A stretch of DNA of 64,000 nucleotides from Yersinia mollaretii ATCC 43969 (GCF_013282725.1 NZ_CP054043.1:868001-932000), one strand, 5' to 3'. Positions 46,255 to 56,268 are shown, numbered from the stretch's first letter. Numbers and translations: made by a program. Notes: generated from the sequence alone by a model not told the origin.

Positions 46255-46788
46255 ATGAACATCATTAAAATAGTCGCGATATCACTATTACTCCTCTGGC
46301 GACCTGTTTCAGCGACGGTTCCGATTCCGCTAGGGAATATTGAGGTTAAATTAGAGGTCACCGCACAACCCAAAATTGAGATCGAAAAACCCACAGGTGG
46401 CTGGTACAACAATATTAAGCTGAATAATAGCCCAGAAAGTCCATCTCTATTTCAGGCGGAAGTCCCCGTGAAAATTAAACTTCGGCGGCAAGAGGGATTC
46501 AGCGTGTCAATTCAAACTCCCTTAATACTCAGTCGTGAAACGGGGGACACACATTCAGTACCTCCGGTATTCTCACCTGCCGAAATCAAGTGGGGAAAAG
46601 AGCGCGCCAATCTACGGCCATTATCAGCGACACCAGAAATATTCACGGTTGATACTGTTGATAACGGCAACACCAGCCAGACGGGTACTGACTATCTATT
46701 ACATATTTCAGCGTTGGCACCCAGTGGACGAGATATCGCTGGGAAATATCATGGGCAGTTGACATTAATTTTTGAAACAAACAGTTGA
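46255..46788 (+). CDS. Alpha-fimbrial minor pilin-like subunit
   Basis: A 177-aa secreted protein. Signal peptide MNIIKIVAISLLLLWRPVSA, mature N-terminus TVPIPLGNIEVKLEVTAQPK. The C-terminus GRDIAGKYHGQLTLIFETNS has the pilin end pattern seen in the major pilins, and VPVKIKLRRQEGFSVSIQTP resembles their VKITALQ segment. It lacks the shared MMKKTLLSI leader. Its position between the chaperones and the adhesin suggests a minor or adaptor subunit; this is inference. A decayed partial copy of its 3' end lies at 48008-48110. Confidence 0.7.
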   Translation: MNIIKIVAISLLLLWRPVSATVPIPLGNIEVKLEVTAQPKIEIEKPTGGWYNNIKLNNSPESPSLFQAEVPVKIKLRRQEGFSVSIQTPLILSRETGDTHSVPPVFSPAEIKWGKERANLRPLSATPEIFTVDTVDNGNTSQTGTDYLLHISALAPSGRDIAGKYHGQLTLIFETNS

Positions 46789-46808
46789 TAGTCATGGAGT
46801 GACACTAA

Positions 46809-47909
46809 GTGAATGTGAAGAATAAGTATTTATTTTCTGGGTTATTACTATTGATCCTATCCCCTACTGCGATGGCGGCACCCGCTTTTTATTATAACGA
46901 CTACGTCAAAAGCTATTCCAATTGTTCAGTAAAACTATTAGATGATAACAGTGTGGAAGTCTCTTTTCAGGCAAATCTAGCAGATCATCTCTTTAATCTC
47001 CCAGAGGCGGGTAAGCATTTAGAACAGTGGAAAAAATTAATTAAGATAGATAGACCCATTCCATTGAGTCGTAAAAACGCACTACTTTCACTCTATTTCT
47101 ATCATGCTGATGGTTCGCCCAATACGCATATTCAACTTAATGATATTAGTCATCTTGCTCTCAATGGATCTACACCTAAGAGTGCGAGCAATAGAATTCA
47201 AGACATTCGATTTGAGAGTGACTCAGCCCCCTTCAACAGGACACACTATTCTGTATCATTTAACGTTTCCGCTAATACACTCAAGAGTATAAGAATCGGT
47301 GCAACTGTGGGGGGTATACTCATTGCCCACTCGACTAAGCAGGAATATCCTCTGTTTTCATCAAGAGGGATCTCTTTTAGCCCCACAGGTCATCAATGCG
47401 CATCTTTTGATCCCCAATCAGGTATTGCACCTCAAGCTTTGAAAGTGGACCCAAAATTTCATTTAGCATCCACGGTATGGCAATTGGCCTCTCTCGATTT
47501 GGATCATTTGCTTGAAAATACCGCTGAAGGCCGGGGGTTAGATGCACCCATGATTAACCCACAAGCTAACCGTTTCTGTATCAACTATCACGCCATGGGG
47601 ACGCAAGATACCCGCTATATGATTAGTGCTAATAATAGAAATGGATTATCTACAAGTGGTCAACAGTTTAAATTAATTGAGAAATCAGGAAGTAATGTCA
47701 TTAACTACCACGTAGAACTGGAGGAGACCGGGAGGCCTGAAACAAGCATCTCATTACCCAAAGAGAGAAAGTTTATTCAATTGAAAAATAACAATGGCGG
47801 AATGGAGCAGATGTGCTGGTCACCAAAAGTCCTTGCTTACAGTACCAAGACGACAGATAAAGGTAGCTATAGCGATACACTGTATTTCACTATCACTCCT
47901 CAGTCATAA
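46809..47909 (+). CDS. Putative alpha-fimbrial tip adhesin (CfaE/CblD-like), copy 1
   Basis: A 366-aa secreted protein. The GTG start at 46809 has GGAG nine bases upstream. Signal peptide VNVKNKYLFSGLLLLILSPT ends near AMA, and the mature protein starts APAFYYNDYVKSYSNCSVKLL. Four Cys (SNCS, HQCAS, RFCIN, EQMCW) could form two disulfides. The size and a beta-rich C-terminal half ending YSDTLYFTITPQS fit the two-domain tip adhesin of CFA/I-type fimbriae. Receptor specificity cannot be predicted. Confidence 0.72.
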   Translation: MNVKNKYLFSGLLLLILSPTAMAAPAFYYNDYVKSYSNCSVKLLDDNSVEVSFQANLADHLFNLPEAGKHLEQWKKLIKIDRPIPLSRKNALLSLYFYHADGSPNTHIQLNDISHLALNGSTPKSASNRIQDIRFESDSAPFNRTHYSVSFNVSANTLKSIRIGATVGGILIAHSTKQEYPLFSSRGISFSPTGHQCASFDPQSGIAPQALKVDPKFHLASTVWQLASLDLDHLLENTAEGRGLDAPMINPQANRFCINYHAMGTQDTRYMISANNRNGLSTSGQQFKLIEKSGSNVINYHVELEETGRPETSISLPKERKFIQLKNNNGGMEQMCWSPKVLAYSTKTTDKGSYSDTLYFTITPQS

Positions 47910-47951
47910 AGTTAATTATATCCATAACAGGCATCTCAGTAACCGCCAAAT

Positions 47952-47971
47952 AAGGCCCACCATCGGGCCTT
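47952..47971 (+). terminator. Hairpin after adhesin copy 1
   Basis: AAGGCCC and GGGCCTT form a 7-bp stem with a 6-nt loop, 43 bp after the stop. A nearly identical hairpin follows adhesin copy 2, which supports duplication of gene plus hairpin. The T-tract is weak. Confidence 0.55.
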
Positions 47972-48007
47972 AGAATAAATTTAGTTTACAATGACTTCGC
48001 TACCTAT

Positions 48008-48110
48008 ACCTGACTCGCTATTGCTTATTTCTGTATCTGCACCCAGTGGATAAGATATCACTGGTTAATATCACAATCAGTTGTCATTACTCTTTTGTAA
48101 TAAACAACTG
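48008..48110 (+). pseudogene. Decayed 3' fragment of the minor pilin gene
   Basis: This stretch aligns with the last ~33 codons and downstream bases of the minor pilin gene (46688-46797), including GCACCCAGTGGA, AGATATC, CAGTTG and GTCATGGAG in the same order and spacing. In the pilin frame it reads S-A-P-S-G-stop-D-I-T-G-stop-Y-H-N-Q-L, so two in-frame TAA codons interrupt it. It marks the border of the duplication that produced adhesin copy 2. Confidence 0.8.
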
Positions 48111-48131
48111 GCAGTCATGGAGAGACACCAA

Positions 48132-49298
48132 GTGAACGTTAACTATAAACATTTATTTATAAGTACATTACTATTCATGCTATCGCCCACAGTGATAGCG
48201 ACACCCTCTTTTTATAATTATCATGTTAAAAACTATACTAACTGCTCGGTAAAACTATTAGATGACAGCAGTGTGGAAGTCTCCTTTCAGGTAAATCTGG
48301 CAGATTATATGCTTAATAATCCCCACAATGAAAAAGAGGGGGAGGAACAAGAAGAGGGCTGGGAATATAAAGAGGGTTGGGAACATCGCCAGCGGTTGAA
48401 AGAATTATTTAAGCTGGATAAGTTTATTCCATTGAGTCCCAACCATGCGCTGCTTTCACTCTATTTCTATCACACTGATGGTTCACCCAATACGACGATT
48501 CAACTTAGCAATATCAATAATCTGACTCTCAATGGATCTTCACCTAAACATACGAGTAATCGTACTCAAGAAATACGATTTGAAAACGGCTCTGCCCCCT
48601 TCAGCAATACACACTATTCTGTGTCATTTACAGTTGCCCCTAATGCACTCAAGAGTATAAGAATTGGTGCAACTGTAGGGGGCATACTCATTGCCGACGC
48701 CACTGAACAGGAATATCCTCTGCTTTCATCAAAAGGGGTCTCTTTTAGCCCGACAGGTCATCAATGCGAGCCTTTTGATCCTCAATCAGGCATTGCGCCC
48801 CAGCCTTTGAAGGTTGATCCCAAATTCCGCCTAACATCAGGCGTATGGCAACTCAAAACCCTCGACTTGGATTATTTGCTCGAGGCTCTTGCTGCCCATG
48901 GGAAACTGACTACCGCTAGAGGTTTACATGTCCTACTGGTCAATCCAACAGCGAGTCGATTTTGTCTCAGCTATCGTTCAATAGGAATTGAAAATACCCG
49001 CTATATGATTAAGGCCAGCAATCGTAATGGGTTATCTGCAAACAATAAGCACTTTCAATTAAAGGAAAACACAGGAAATAACACCATTAACTACCAAGTG
49101 AGAATGAAAAATGCTGAAAACAGGGAAGTAAACTTCGAGTTACCCAAAGAGCAGAAATTTATTAAGTTAAGAAATAATAATAACGACACAGAACAGATGT
49201 GCTGGTCGCCAAAAATACGGTTTTACGGCACTGATACGACCATCGACAAAGGCAGCTACAGTGATACGTTGAATTTCACCATTACCCCTGAGGCGTGA
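48132..49298 (+). CDS. Putative alpha-fimbrial tip adhesin, copy 2
   Basis: A 388-aa tandem paralogue of the preceding adhesin-like gene. The GTG start at 48132 is chosen by alignment with copy 1 and the shared GGAG-(N)-GTG context; the frame is open upstream but that part is the pilin remnant. The signal peptide, the four Cys and most of the C-terminal half are conserved. Around residues 55-80 it carries an insertion rich in Glu, Gly and Trp, containing two near-copies of EGWEYK/EGWEHR, absent from copy 1. The 3' end YSDTLNFTITPEA matches copy 1. Confidence 0.72.
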   Translation: MNVNYKHLFISTLLFMLSPTVIATPSFYNYHVKNYTNCSVKLLDDSSVEVSFQVNLADYMLNNPHNEKEGEEQEEGWEYKEGWEHRQRLKELFKLDKFIPLSPNHALLSLYFYHTDGSPNTTIQLSNINNLTLNGSSPKHTSNRTQEIRFENGSAPFSNTHYSVSFTVAPNALKSIRIGATVGGILIADATEQEYPLLSSKGVSFSPTGHQCEPFDPQSGIAPQPLKVDPKFRLTSGVWQLKTLDLDYLLEALAAHGKLTTARGLHVLLVNPTASRFCLSYRSIGIENTRYMIKASNRNGLSANNKHFQLKENTGNNTINYQVRMKNAENREVNFELPKEQKFIKLRNNNNDTEQMCWSPKIRFYGTDTTIDKGSYSDTLNFTITPEA

Positions 49299-49340
49299 TA
49301 CTCATTAATCCAATGATAACTTTATATTTTCGCTATAATT

Positions 49341-49360
49341 AAGGCCCGAAATCGGGCCTT
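49341..49360. terminator. Hairpin between adhesin copy 2 and livF
   Basis: AAGGCCCGA and TCGGGCCTT form a perfect 9-bp stem between the convergent adhesin copy 2 and livF genes. It may serve both strands, though T-tracts are poor. Confidence 0.55.
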
Positions 49361-49391
49361 ATAAAGAGAATAGTGCATCAAAGCTGAACCG

Positions 49392-50093
49392 TTAGCCGCC
49401 AAGATAAGCTGAACGCACGGCCTCATTTGCCAGTAAAGCAGCACCAGTATCTTCCAAAACAATACGGCCATTTTCCAGCACGTAGCCACGGTCAGCCAAT
49501 TTCAATGCCTGATTCGCGTTCTGCTCAACCAAGAAAATGGTCATCCCCTCTTCTCTTAGCTGTTGAATCGTATCAAATATTTGCAAGATAATAATCGGGG
49601 CCAGCCCCAATGACGGCTCATCCAATAGCAGCAATTTGGGTTGGCTCATCAAAGCACGCCCTATCGCCAACATCTGCTGCTCACCGCCGGACATTGTTCC
49701 CGCCCGCTGAATACGCCGTTCAAACAACCGTGGGAACAAGTCGTAAACGCGCTCGATACGCTGTTGATATTGTTGGCGATCCGCAAAGAATCCACCCATC
49801 GCCAGATTCTCTTCAACCGTCATGCGAGAAAACACGCGACGCCCTTCTGGCACAATCGCAATCGCCTCGCGCATGATGCGGGCCGTCTGCCAATCGGTAA
49901 TGTCTTGTTCACCGAAAACAATACTGCCCTCAGTGGCGCGAGGCTCGCCGCACAATGTCCCCAGCAATGTGGTTTTACCCGCGCCATTGGCACCAATTAG
50001 CGTGACAATCTCGCCCTGTTGAATATGCAAACTAACCTGATGCAGCGCCTGAATTTTGCCGTAATGAGCTGAAACTTGATTAAATGACAACAT
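49392..50093 (-). CDS. livF: Branched-chain amino acid ABC transporter ATPase LivF
   Basis: A 233-aa ATPase of the HAAT family high-affinity leucine/isoleucine/valine importer. Walker A GANGAGKTTL near 36, signature MSGGEQQMLAIGRALM near 134 and Walker B LLLLDEPSLGLAP are intact. It is the last gene of livKHMGF. In E. coli the next gene is ugpB; here the fimbrial island follows. Confidence 0.96.
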   Translation of the reverse strand: MLSFNQVSAHYGKIQALHQVSLHIQQGEIVTLIGANGAGKTTLLGTLCGEPRATEGSIVFGEQDITDWQTARIMREAIAIVPEGRRVFSRMTVEENLAMGGFFADRQQYQQRIERVYDLFPRLFERRIQRAGTMSGGEQQMLAIGRALMSQPKLLLLDEPSLGLAPIIILQIFDTIQQLREEGMTIFLVEQNANQALKLADRGYVLENGRIVLEDTGAALLANEAVRSAYLGG

Positions 50094-50137
50094 GTTATGT
50101 TTATGCCTCGCCCACTTTCCATTTACCCAACATAAGG

Positions 50138-50905
50138 TTACTCACCCAAATAGGCCCGAATCACATCCGGGTTATCACGGATTTCAGCGGGTGTGCCTTG
50201 TGCCAACGGCGTTCCCTGATTCACCACATAAATGCGGTCAGAGATTCCCATCACCAGTTTCATATCATGCTCAATGAGCAAGACTGAAACTTGATGTTGG
50301 CCCCGTAACTCCATAATCAACTGATTCAGTTCATCAGTCTCTTTCGGGTTCAGACCTGCCGCTGGCTCATCAAGCATCAATAGCTCGGGGCGAGTCACCA
50401 TGCAGCGGGCAATTTCCAAACGCCGTTGCTGACCATAAGCCAGATTCCCCGCCTGCCGGTTTGCCAGCTCTAGTAGCCCGACCCGCTCCAGCCAAGTCGC
50501 TGCACGCTCTAGTGCATCCGCTTCTGCACGGCGAAAGCCCGGCGTTTTCAGCAGACCAGCAAAAATACCGCTTTTAAGATGCTGATGTTGTGCCACCAGC
50601 AGATTCTCTACCACGGTCATTTCACGGAACAAACGCACGTGCTGGAAAGTCCGAATCACGCCCATGCGGGCAATCATCTGACCGGGAAGCCCTTCCAAAT
50701 GGCGCTCGCGTAACTTAATGGTGCCGCCAGTCGGGCGATAAAATCCTGTCAGACAGTTGAAGATGGTCGTTTTACCGGCTCCGTTTGGGCCAATCAGAGA
50801 AACAATCTCCCCCTGATTCAGGGTCAATCCTACATTGTTGACCGCCAGCAACCCACCAAAACGCATCGACAGCCCTTCAACGGCTAACAAAGGTTGCGTA
50901 TTCAT
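50138..50905 (-). CDS. livG: Branched-chain amino acid ABC transporter ATPase LivG
   Basis: A 255-aa second ATPase of the Liv importer. Walker [14 protein letters not shown] near 38, signature [15 protein letters not shown] near 150 and Walker [16 protein letters not shown]. Overlaps livM by 4 bp and lies 44 bp before livF. Length equals E. coli LivG. Confidence 0.97.
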   Translation of the reverse strand: MNTQPLLAVEGLSMRFGGLLAVNNVGLTLNQGEIVSLIGPNGAGKTTIFNCLTGFYRPTGGTIKLRERHLEGLPGQMIARMGVIRTFQHVRLFREMTVVENLLVAQHQHLKSGIFAGLLKTPGFRRAEADALERAATWLERVGLLELANRQAGNLAYGQQRRLEIARCMVTRPELLMLDEPAAGLNPKETDELNQLIMELRGQHQVSVLLIEHDMKLVMGISDRIYVVNQGTPLAQGTPAEIRDNPDVIRAYLGE

Positions 50906-52188
50906 GCTTTCTCCCCCTGCTTCGCGTCGATCTCGGCGACTTTCAACTTCAGTTGTGGCCGCTTCATGGGCAGCAGACCTTGTGGCCGCCAGATCATCAT
51001 CAGCACCATCAATGCCCCCAACAGCAACATGCTGTAGGCATTGAGATCACGCATTAACTCGCGCGAAACCACCAGTAATACCGCCGCCAGAATGACCGCA
51101 AACTGTGATCCCATCCCGCCTAATACCACAATCGCCAGCACGAAAGCCGACTCGACGAAGGTAAAGGATTCTGGGCTGACAAAACCTTGCCGTGCAGCAA
51201 ACAATGTACCGGCAAAACCCGCAAAAGCCGCACTGATGGTAAACGCCGTCAGCTTGATTTTTGTTGGGCTAAGGCCCAGTGAACGGCAGGCAATTTCATC
51301 TTCGCGCAATGCTTCCCATGCGCGGCCCAGCGGCATACGCAGCAATCGGTTAATCACAAACAGGGTCAGAATCACCAACAGCAGTGCCACCATATACAGG
51401 AAAATGATGCGATCACTGGGGTCATATGTCAGGCCAAAGAAGTTATGGAAAGTATCCCAACCCCCATCTTTTGCGGTGCGGCTAAATTCCAGACCAAACA
51501 GCGTCGGTTTAGGAATTTGGCTGATGCCATTCGGGCCACCGGTGATTTCAGTATTATTGAGCAGCAAAATACGCACAATTTCACCGAAACCGAGGGTGAC
51601 GATCGCCAGATAATCCCCACGCAAACGCAATACCGGGAAGCCCAGCAAGAAACCAGAGAGCGCCGCGACTATCCCCGCCAGCGGCAAACTTTCCCAGAAA
51701 CCTAAACCGTAATAGTGATTCAACAGCGCATAGGTGTAAGCACCAATGGCATAAAACCCACCGTAACCCAGTACCAGCAGGCCCGATAAGCCCACCACAA
51801 CATTCAATCCCAGACCCAGCATCACATAAATGAGTGTCAGGGTGGCGATATCAACAGAGCCTCGAGAGACCAAAAATGGCCATGCTATTGCGGCGATAAT
51901 AATCGCGGCGGCGAATAATTTCTGGCGAGGTGTAGTGCCGTCAAAACTGGGCAAAACCCAAGCTGGACCCGAGATTTTTTTGATGCCCTGCTGTATGACC
52001 GGGCGCACCAACTGGAAGAAAAACACCACGATACATGCCGCGCCAATCCACAACCAGCGGACTTCCGACGCACCTTGCACAATCAGTTTGGTGCCGTCTA
52101 ACTGCAACTGTAACCCCATGACAAACGAGGCGAGAACGAGCAGAACGAAACTGGAGATAATGGCGTTGACGAAGTTGAGCTGTTTCAT
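50902..52188 (-). CDS. livM: Branched-chain amino acid ABC transporter permease LivM
   Basis: A 428-aa permease with about ten hydrophobic helices. The conserved loop [20 protein letters not shown] contacts the ATPase. An N-terminal extension carries two extra helices, as in E. coli LivM (425 aa). Overlaps both livH and livG by 4 bp. Confidence 0.97.
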   Translation of the reverse strand: MKQLNFVNAIISSFVLLVLASFVMGLQLQLDGTKLIVQGASEVRWLWIGAACIVVFFFQLVRPVIQQGIKKISGPAWVLPSFDGTTPRQKLFAAAIIIAAIAWPFLVSRGSVDIATLTLIYVMLGLGLNVVVGLSGLLVLGYGGFYAIGAYTYALLNHYYGLGFWESLPLAGIVAALSGFLLGFPVLRLRGDYLAIVTLGFGEIVRILLLNNTEITGGPNGISQIPKPTLFGLEFSRTAKDGGWDTFHNFFGLTYDPSDRIIFLYMVALLLVILTLFVINRLLRMPLGRAWEALREDEIACRSLGLSPTKIKLTAFTISAAFAGFAGTLFAARQGFVSPESFTFVESAFVLAIVVLGGMGSQFAVILAAVLLVVSRELMRDLNAYSMLLLGALMVLMMIWRPQGLLPMKRPQLKLKVAEIDAKQGEKA

Positions 52189-53111
52189 ACTTTTTCAACC
52201 TCCGGACGACCTAAGATCCCAGTAGGCATCACTAACAGCACAACAATCAACAGCGCAAATGAGACTGCATCTTTGTATTCTGTGCTGAGATAAGCGGAGG
52301 TCAGTGCTTCCGCCACCCCCAAAATCAAGCCGCCAATCATCGCGCCCGGAATGCTGCCGATACCGCCCAAGACTGCCGCAGTGAATGCCTTCATGCCAGC
52401 CATAAAGCCGATATATGGGTTGATCACACCATAGAATTGGCCGAGCAACACACCCGCGACCGCAGCCATCAATGCCCCGATCACGAAGGTCAGTGAGATC
52501 ACCCGGTCGGTATTAATGCCCAACAAACTGGCCATCTTCAGATCTTCAGCACAGGCACGGCACGCACGGCCCATACGGGAATAGCGGATAAAGAGTGTCA
52601 GCGCCAACATGGCGAGGAAGGTGACTATCCAAATAGTGAGCTGCATGGTGCTGATGGTGGCGGCGAAACCATTGGTTTCAGCCAAGGTCCATTGACCCGT
52701 CACCAAACTCGGCAGCGCCAAATCCCGTGAGCCTTGTGTGAGGCTGACGTAATTTTGTAGGAAGATCGACATCCCGATCGCTGAGATCAATGCAATCAAA
52801 CGCTTAGAGCTACGAACTGGCTTATACGCCACTCGTTCAATACTCCAACCATAAGCACTGGCGATCACAATGGAGACGAGGAAAGCACAGCCGATCAATA
52901 ACCAGCTGGCATCGATCCCTATCATCATTAATGCGGCGATCACGATAAATGAGACGTAGCTGCTGATCATATAGACTTCGCCGTGAGCAAAGTTGATCAT
53001 GCCAATAATGCCGTACACCATGGTGTAACCGATGGCGATCAGCGCATAGGTGCTGCCCAACGTAACGCCGTTGAACATTTGTTGCAGAAAATACAGAAAC
53101 TGCTCTGACAT
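52185..53111 (-). CDS. livH: Branched-chain amino acid ABC transporter permease LivH
   Basis: A 308-aa permease with eight helices. Family segments include [20 protein letters not shown] near 25, the cytoplasmic loop [19 protein letters not shown] near 185 and [13 protein letters not shown]. Length equals E. coli LivH. It lies 160 bp after livK, across a hairpin. Confidence 0.97.
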   Translation of the reverse strand: MSEQFLYFLQQMFNGVTLGSTYALIAIGYTMVYGIIGMINFAHGEVYMISSYVSFIVIAALMMIGIDASWLLIGCAFLVSIVIASAYGWSIERVAYKPVRSSKRLIALISAIGMSIFLQNYVSLTQGSRDLALPSLVTGQWTLAETNGFAATISTMQLTIWIVTFLAMLALTLFIRYSRMGRACRACAEDLKMASLLGINTDRVISLTFVIGALMAAVAGVLLGQFYGVINPYIGFMAGMKAFTAAVLGGIGSIPGAMIGGLILGVAEALTSAYLSTEYKDAVSFALLIVVLLVMPTGILGRPEVEKV

Positions 53112-53223
53112 ACACTAACCCTTTGATTCACTTGCCTGGCTGCCCTAGCCAACTGCCTCTGATCTACTGTGTGCAGAGAGAAAAATCCCCCGGAACTGGG
53201 GGATGCAATTGGTAAAAGGGGCC

Positions 53224-53244
53224 GGGTTGCTGCGGGAGCAACCC
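53224..53244 (-). terminator. Attenuator-type hairpin between livK and livH
   Basis: GGGTTGCT and AGCAACCC form a perfect 8-bp stem with a 5-nt loop, 28 bp after the livK stop. On the minus strand it is followed by GGCCCCTTTTACC, a weak T-tract. It would let the binding protein be made in excess over the membrane components. Confidence 0.65.
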
Positions 53245-53271
53245 TACAACTTGATGATTCTACTATTCTTG

Positions 53272-54387
53272 TTATTTGACTGCGGTAGATGAACCATCCG
53301 CATGCCATTCAAAAATACCGAATTCAAACCCTTTCAGATCGCCTTTGTCATCCCAGCTCAATGGCCCCATCACTGTTTCAACCGGCTTGCCGGTTTTCAG
53401 ATCTTTGACCAAATCGGCGGGCTCCTGACTGCCAGTACGCTCCATCGCCGTGGTCAGCGATTGCAGTGCGGCATAGGTGGTCCAGACGAATGGGCCAGTT
53501 GGGTCCAATTTCTTCGCTTTCAGCGCATCGACGATAGGTTGGTTAGTTGGCACCTGATCATAACGTTTCGGTAATGTCACCAGCATGCCTTCAGAAGCAT
53601 CACCCGCGATATTAGAGAGTGAGGAGTTACCCACGCCCTCAGGGCCCATAAAGCGTGCTGTCAGCCCTGCTTGCTTAGCCTGACGCAGAATTTGGCCCAT
53701 CTCTGGGTAGTAACCGCCGAAGTAGACGAAATCGACGTTCTCTTTCTTCAGACGTGCCACCAGTGTAGAGAAATCTTTATCACCCGCAGTCACACCTTCA
53801 AACAACACAGGTTCTGTACCTTGCTTTTTCAAACTGTCACGCACGGAACGCGCCAAACCTTCACCATATTGCTGCTTATCGTGCACTACAGCGATACGTT
53901 TAGGTTTGATGGTCTCCAGGATATATTTCGCGGCGGTTGGGCCTTGATCAGAGTCCAGACCGGTAGTGCGCATAATCATTTTGTAGCCACGAGTGGTCAG
54001 ATCAGCGTTTGTCGCGGCAGGGGTGATCATAATCACGCCTTCATCTTCATAAATATCTGAAGCAGGCTGAGTTGAGGAGGAGCAGAGGTGACCAATAACG
54101 TAGCGGATACCGTCGTTAATCACTTTGTTGGCAACAGCCACGGCTTGTTTCGGGTCGCAGGCATCATCGTATTCCACGCCGACCAGTTTATCGCCTTTAA
54201 TTCCACCTTTGGCATTGATATCAGCAATAGCCTGACGTGCACCGGTAAATTCCATGTCACCATATTGGGCAACCGGACCGGACATCGCGCCAACAATGGC
54301 AACTTTAATGTCTTTCGCCAGTACAGAATGGCTCATCGCCATCGCGATACACCCAGCCAGCAACACTTTACCTTTCGTTAATTTCAT
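53272..54387 (-). CDS. livK: Branched-chain amino acid binding protein LivK/LivJ
   Basis: A 371-aa periplasmic type-1 binding protein for leucine and other branched-chain amino acids. Signal peptide [20 protein letters not shown] ends at VLA; mature start [20 protein letters not shown]. The ligand site region [17 protein letters not shown] is conserved, and two Cys in YDDACDPKQ and GHLCSS form the family disulfide. The ATG at 54387 has GGGGA eight bases upstream. Only one binding protein gene is present in this window, whereas E. coli has livJ and livK flanking panZ. Confidence 0.95.
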   Translation of the reverse strand: MKLTKGKVLLAGCIAMAMSHSVLAKDIKVAIVGAMSGPVAQYGDMEFTGARQAIADINAKGGIKGDKLVGVEYDDACDPKQAVAVANKVINDGIRYVIGHLCSSSTQPASDIYEDEGVIMITPAATNADLTTRGYKMIMRTTGLDSDQGPTAAKYILETIKPKRIAVVHDKQQYGEGLARSVRDSLKKQGTEPVLFEGVTAGDKDFSTLVARLKKENVDFVYFGGYYPEMGQILRQAKQAGLTARFMGPEGVGNSSLSNIAGDASEGMLVTLPKRYDQVPTNQPIVDALKAKKLDPTGPFVWTTYAALQSLTTAMERTGSQEPADLVKDLKTGKPVETVMGPLSWDDKGDLKGFEFGIFEWHADGSSTAVK

Positions 54388-54808
54388 CCGCGAATTCCCC
54401 ATCTGTCATTGTGAACGTGCTTGTTGTGTTGGTCTTAACGTTTTATCGTGCCGCTACGTTTTATTCATATGTAATAATGATTTAGTCTCAAAAGTAACGC
54501 TTTTTTCTAATAAGACTTTATTTTTCATGTCATTAAACAGGAGTTTTATGCTGTAAATCAACTGAGACAAGCAGAAACAAGCGGTGTAAACAGCATAAAA
54601 TTAGGATTAAATTGAATGGGTTTTACTCAAATGATAGTGGGTTATGCTGGTTCTGTGATCATTTACTCAGTTAAAACTCGGAAAATGCAGTATCGAAAAA
54701 ACATTTTCCCCCACGTACGTACAGAAAAACTTACACAACGCTCTGGTCTGTGATCTAGTACAATAAACCACAGCACAATACCCTTTACTTTTTTATGGTC
54801 TATCGACG
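54388..54808. promoter_or_regulatory. livK/panZ divergent intergenic region
   Basis: A 421-bp AT-rich gap between divergent genes. In E. coli liv genes respond to Lrp and leucine, but I see no sure Lrp site here. A ribosome binding site AGGAG before ATG CTG TAA (54548-54556) makes a two-codon frame of unknown meaning. No other feature is visible. Confidence 0.4.
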
Positions 54809-55201
54809 ATGAAACTGACTATTGAACGATTAACCACCCTGACTCATCAAGATCTTATCGATTTAGCGAAGATTTGGCCTGAGCAACAACAAACTAGCTG
54901 GCAACAATGGGTTATCGACGGTAAGCCACTCTTTGCGGCGCGCTTTAATGAGCGTCTGTTAGGTGCGGTGAAAGTTGCCGTGGAGGGTCAAGATGCCGAG
55001 CTTCAGGATTTGTGTGTCCGAGAGGTCACGCGTCGGCGTGGTGTAGGGTTGTATCTGATTGAAGAGACGCTGCGTCAGCTACCCGCGGTTCAGCACTGGT
55101 CGCTGAGCCATGAGCAGGTCACAGCTGAAAATCGCGAGGCTATGGAGGGTTTTATGCACGCCTGTGGTTTTAGTCGTGGCGCGAAGGGTTGGCAGCGATA
55201 A
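54809..55201 (+). CDS. panZ: PanD maturation/regulation factor PanZ (PanM)
   Basis: A 130-aa GNAT-fold protein that triggers self-cleavage of pro-PanD and, with CoA, inhibits it, setting beta-alanine and pantothenate supply. The near-identical segment FNERLLGAVKVAV and the acetyl-CoA-binding VREVTRRRGVGLYLIEE (about 67-83) mark it. E. coli PanZ has 127 aa and the same locus next to livK. Confidence 0.93.
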   Translation: MKLTIERLTTLTHQDLIDLAKIWPEQQQTSWQQWVIDGKPLFAARFNERLLGAVKVAVEGQDAELQDLCVREVTRRRGVGLYLIEETLRQLPAVQHWSLSHEQVTAENREAMEGFMHACGFSRGAKGWQR

Positions 55202-55301
55202 CTCGCAGCAATAATAGCGCTGGCGTTATTCATACTCCGCCATTGCACGATGTCAGGTTGTGCTCACTAAATCAGCCAGACGTCTTGAGTACCAGAAAAG
55301 C

Positions 55302-55329
55302 AAAAGGGCGATATTAATATCGCCCTTTT
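55302..55329. terminator. Bidirectional terminator between panZ and rpoH
   Basis: AAAAGGGCGATAT and ATATCGCCCTTTT form a perfect 13-bp stem with a TA centre. A/T runs on both sides let it end both the plus-strand panZ and minus-strand rpoH transcripts. Confidence 0.88.
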
Positions 55330-55358
55330 AGTCGTATCACAATCTCTGAATCGCCCTA

Positions 55359-56216
55359 TCAGGCTTCAATTGCCATACGCAGTTTTTTCATCGCATTCTT
55401 TTCGAGCTGACGAACACGTTCAGCCGATACGCCGTACTGATCAGCCAGCTCCTGCAACGTAGATTTGTTGTCATCGTCCAGCCAACGGGCGCGGATAATA
55501 TGCTGGCTCCGCTCGTCCAATCCTTCCAACGCATAAGCCAGTTTATCTGCTGCGTGACCATCCCAGTTATCCTCTTCAATGCTATCAGCAAAATCAGAGG
55601 TTTTATCCTGCAAATACAGAACTGGAGCCATAGATTGGCCATCACGCGCTTCGTCATCTGGAGAGGGATCGAACGTCATATCCTGTGCGGACATGCGTGA
55701 TTCCATCTCGCGAACGTCTTTACTGGTCACACCCAGCTCTTTGGCAACCAACTCGACTTCATCCTGGTTAAACCAGCCCAGACGCTGCTTGGTTTTGCGC
55801 AGATTAAAGAACAATTTACGCTGCGCTTTGGTGGTCGCAACTTTCACAATTCGCCAGTTACGCAGAACATATTCATGAATTTCTGCTTTGATCCAGTGCA
55901 CCGCAAAGGAGACCAGACGCACCCCAACTTCAGGGTTGAAGCGGCGAACTGCTTTCATCAAGCCAATATTACCTTCTTGGATAAGGTCAGCCTGTGGCAA
56001 ACCATACCCAGAATAATTACGGGCAACATGAGCGACAAAGCGCAGGTGAGACAGGATAAGCTGTTTAGCCGCTCCCAGATCGCCCTGGTAATGCAGCCGT
56101 TCAGCCAGCTCCCGCTCTTCCTCTGCTGTTAGCATTGGATAGGCGTTGGCAGCCCGAATATAGGCTTCCAGACTACCTTGGGGTACTAAGGCTAAAGTTT
56201 GCATTTCTTTGGTCAT
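55359..56216 (-). CDS. rpoH: Heat-shock sigma factor RpoH (sigma-32)
   Basis: A 285-aa sigma factor directing heat-shock gene transcription. Region 2 includes [20 protein letters not shown] near 80 and the -10 recognition helix. The RpoH box QRKLFFNLR lies near 132. Region 4 helix-turn-helix [20 protein letters not shown] is near 255. Length equals E. coli RpoH (284 aa). It is downstream of ftsYEX with its own promoters. E. coli rpoH mRNA folds into a thermosensor around the start; the equivalent folding cannot be verified by eye. Confidence 0.97.
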   Translation of the reverse strand: MTKEMQTLALVPQGSLEAYIRAANAYPMLTAEEERELAERLHYQGDLGAAKQLILSHLRFVAHVARNYSGYGLPQADLIQEGNIGLMKAVRRFNPEVGVRLVSFAVHWIKAEIHEYVLRNWRIVKVATTKAQRKLFFNLRKTKQRLGWFNQDEVELVAKELGVTSKDVREMESRMSAQDMTFDPSPDDEARDGQSMAPVLYLQDKTSDFADSIEEDNWDGHAADKLAYALEGLDERSQHIIRARWLDDDNKSTLQELADQYGVSAERVRQLEKNAMKKLRMAIEA

Positions 56217-56268
56217 TCAAAACCCTCTCATTGCATTGGCTATAGTGCAAATTTCTCTCAGCGCCGAT

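Noticed and set aside
54548..54556. AGGAG followed by a two-codon frame (ATG CTG TAA) upstream of panZ
   Set aside because: Too short to support a gene; noted in the intergenic entry only.
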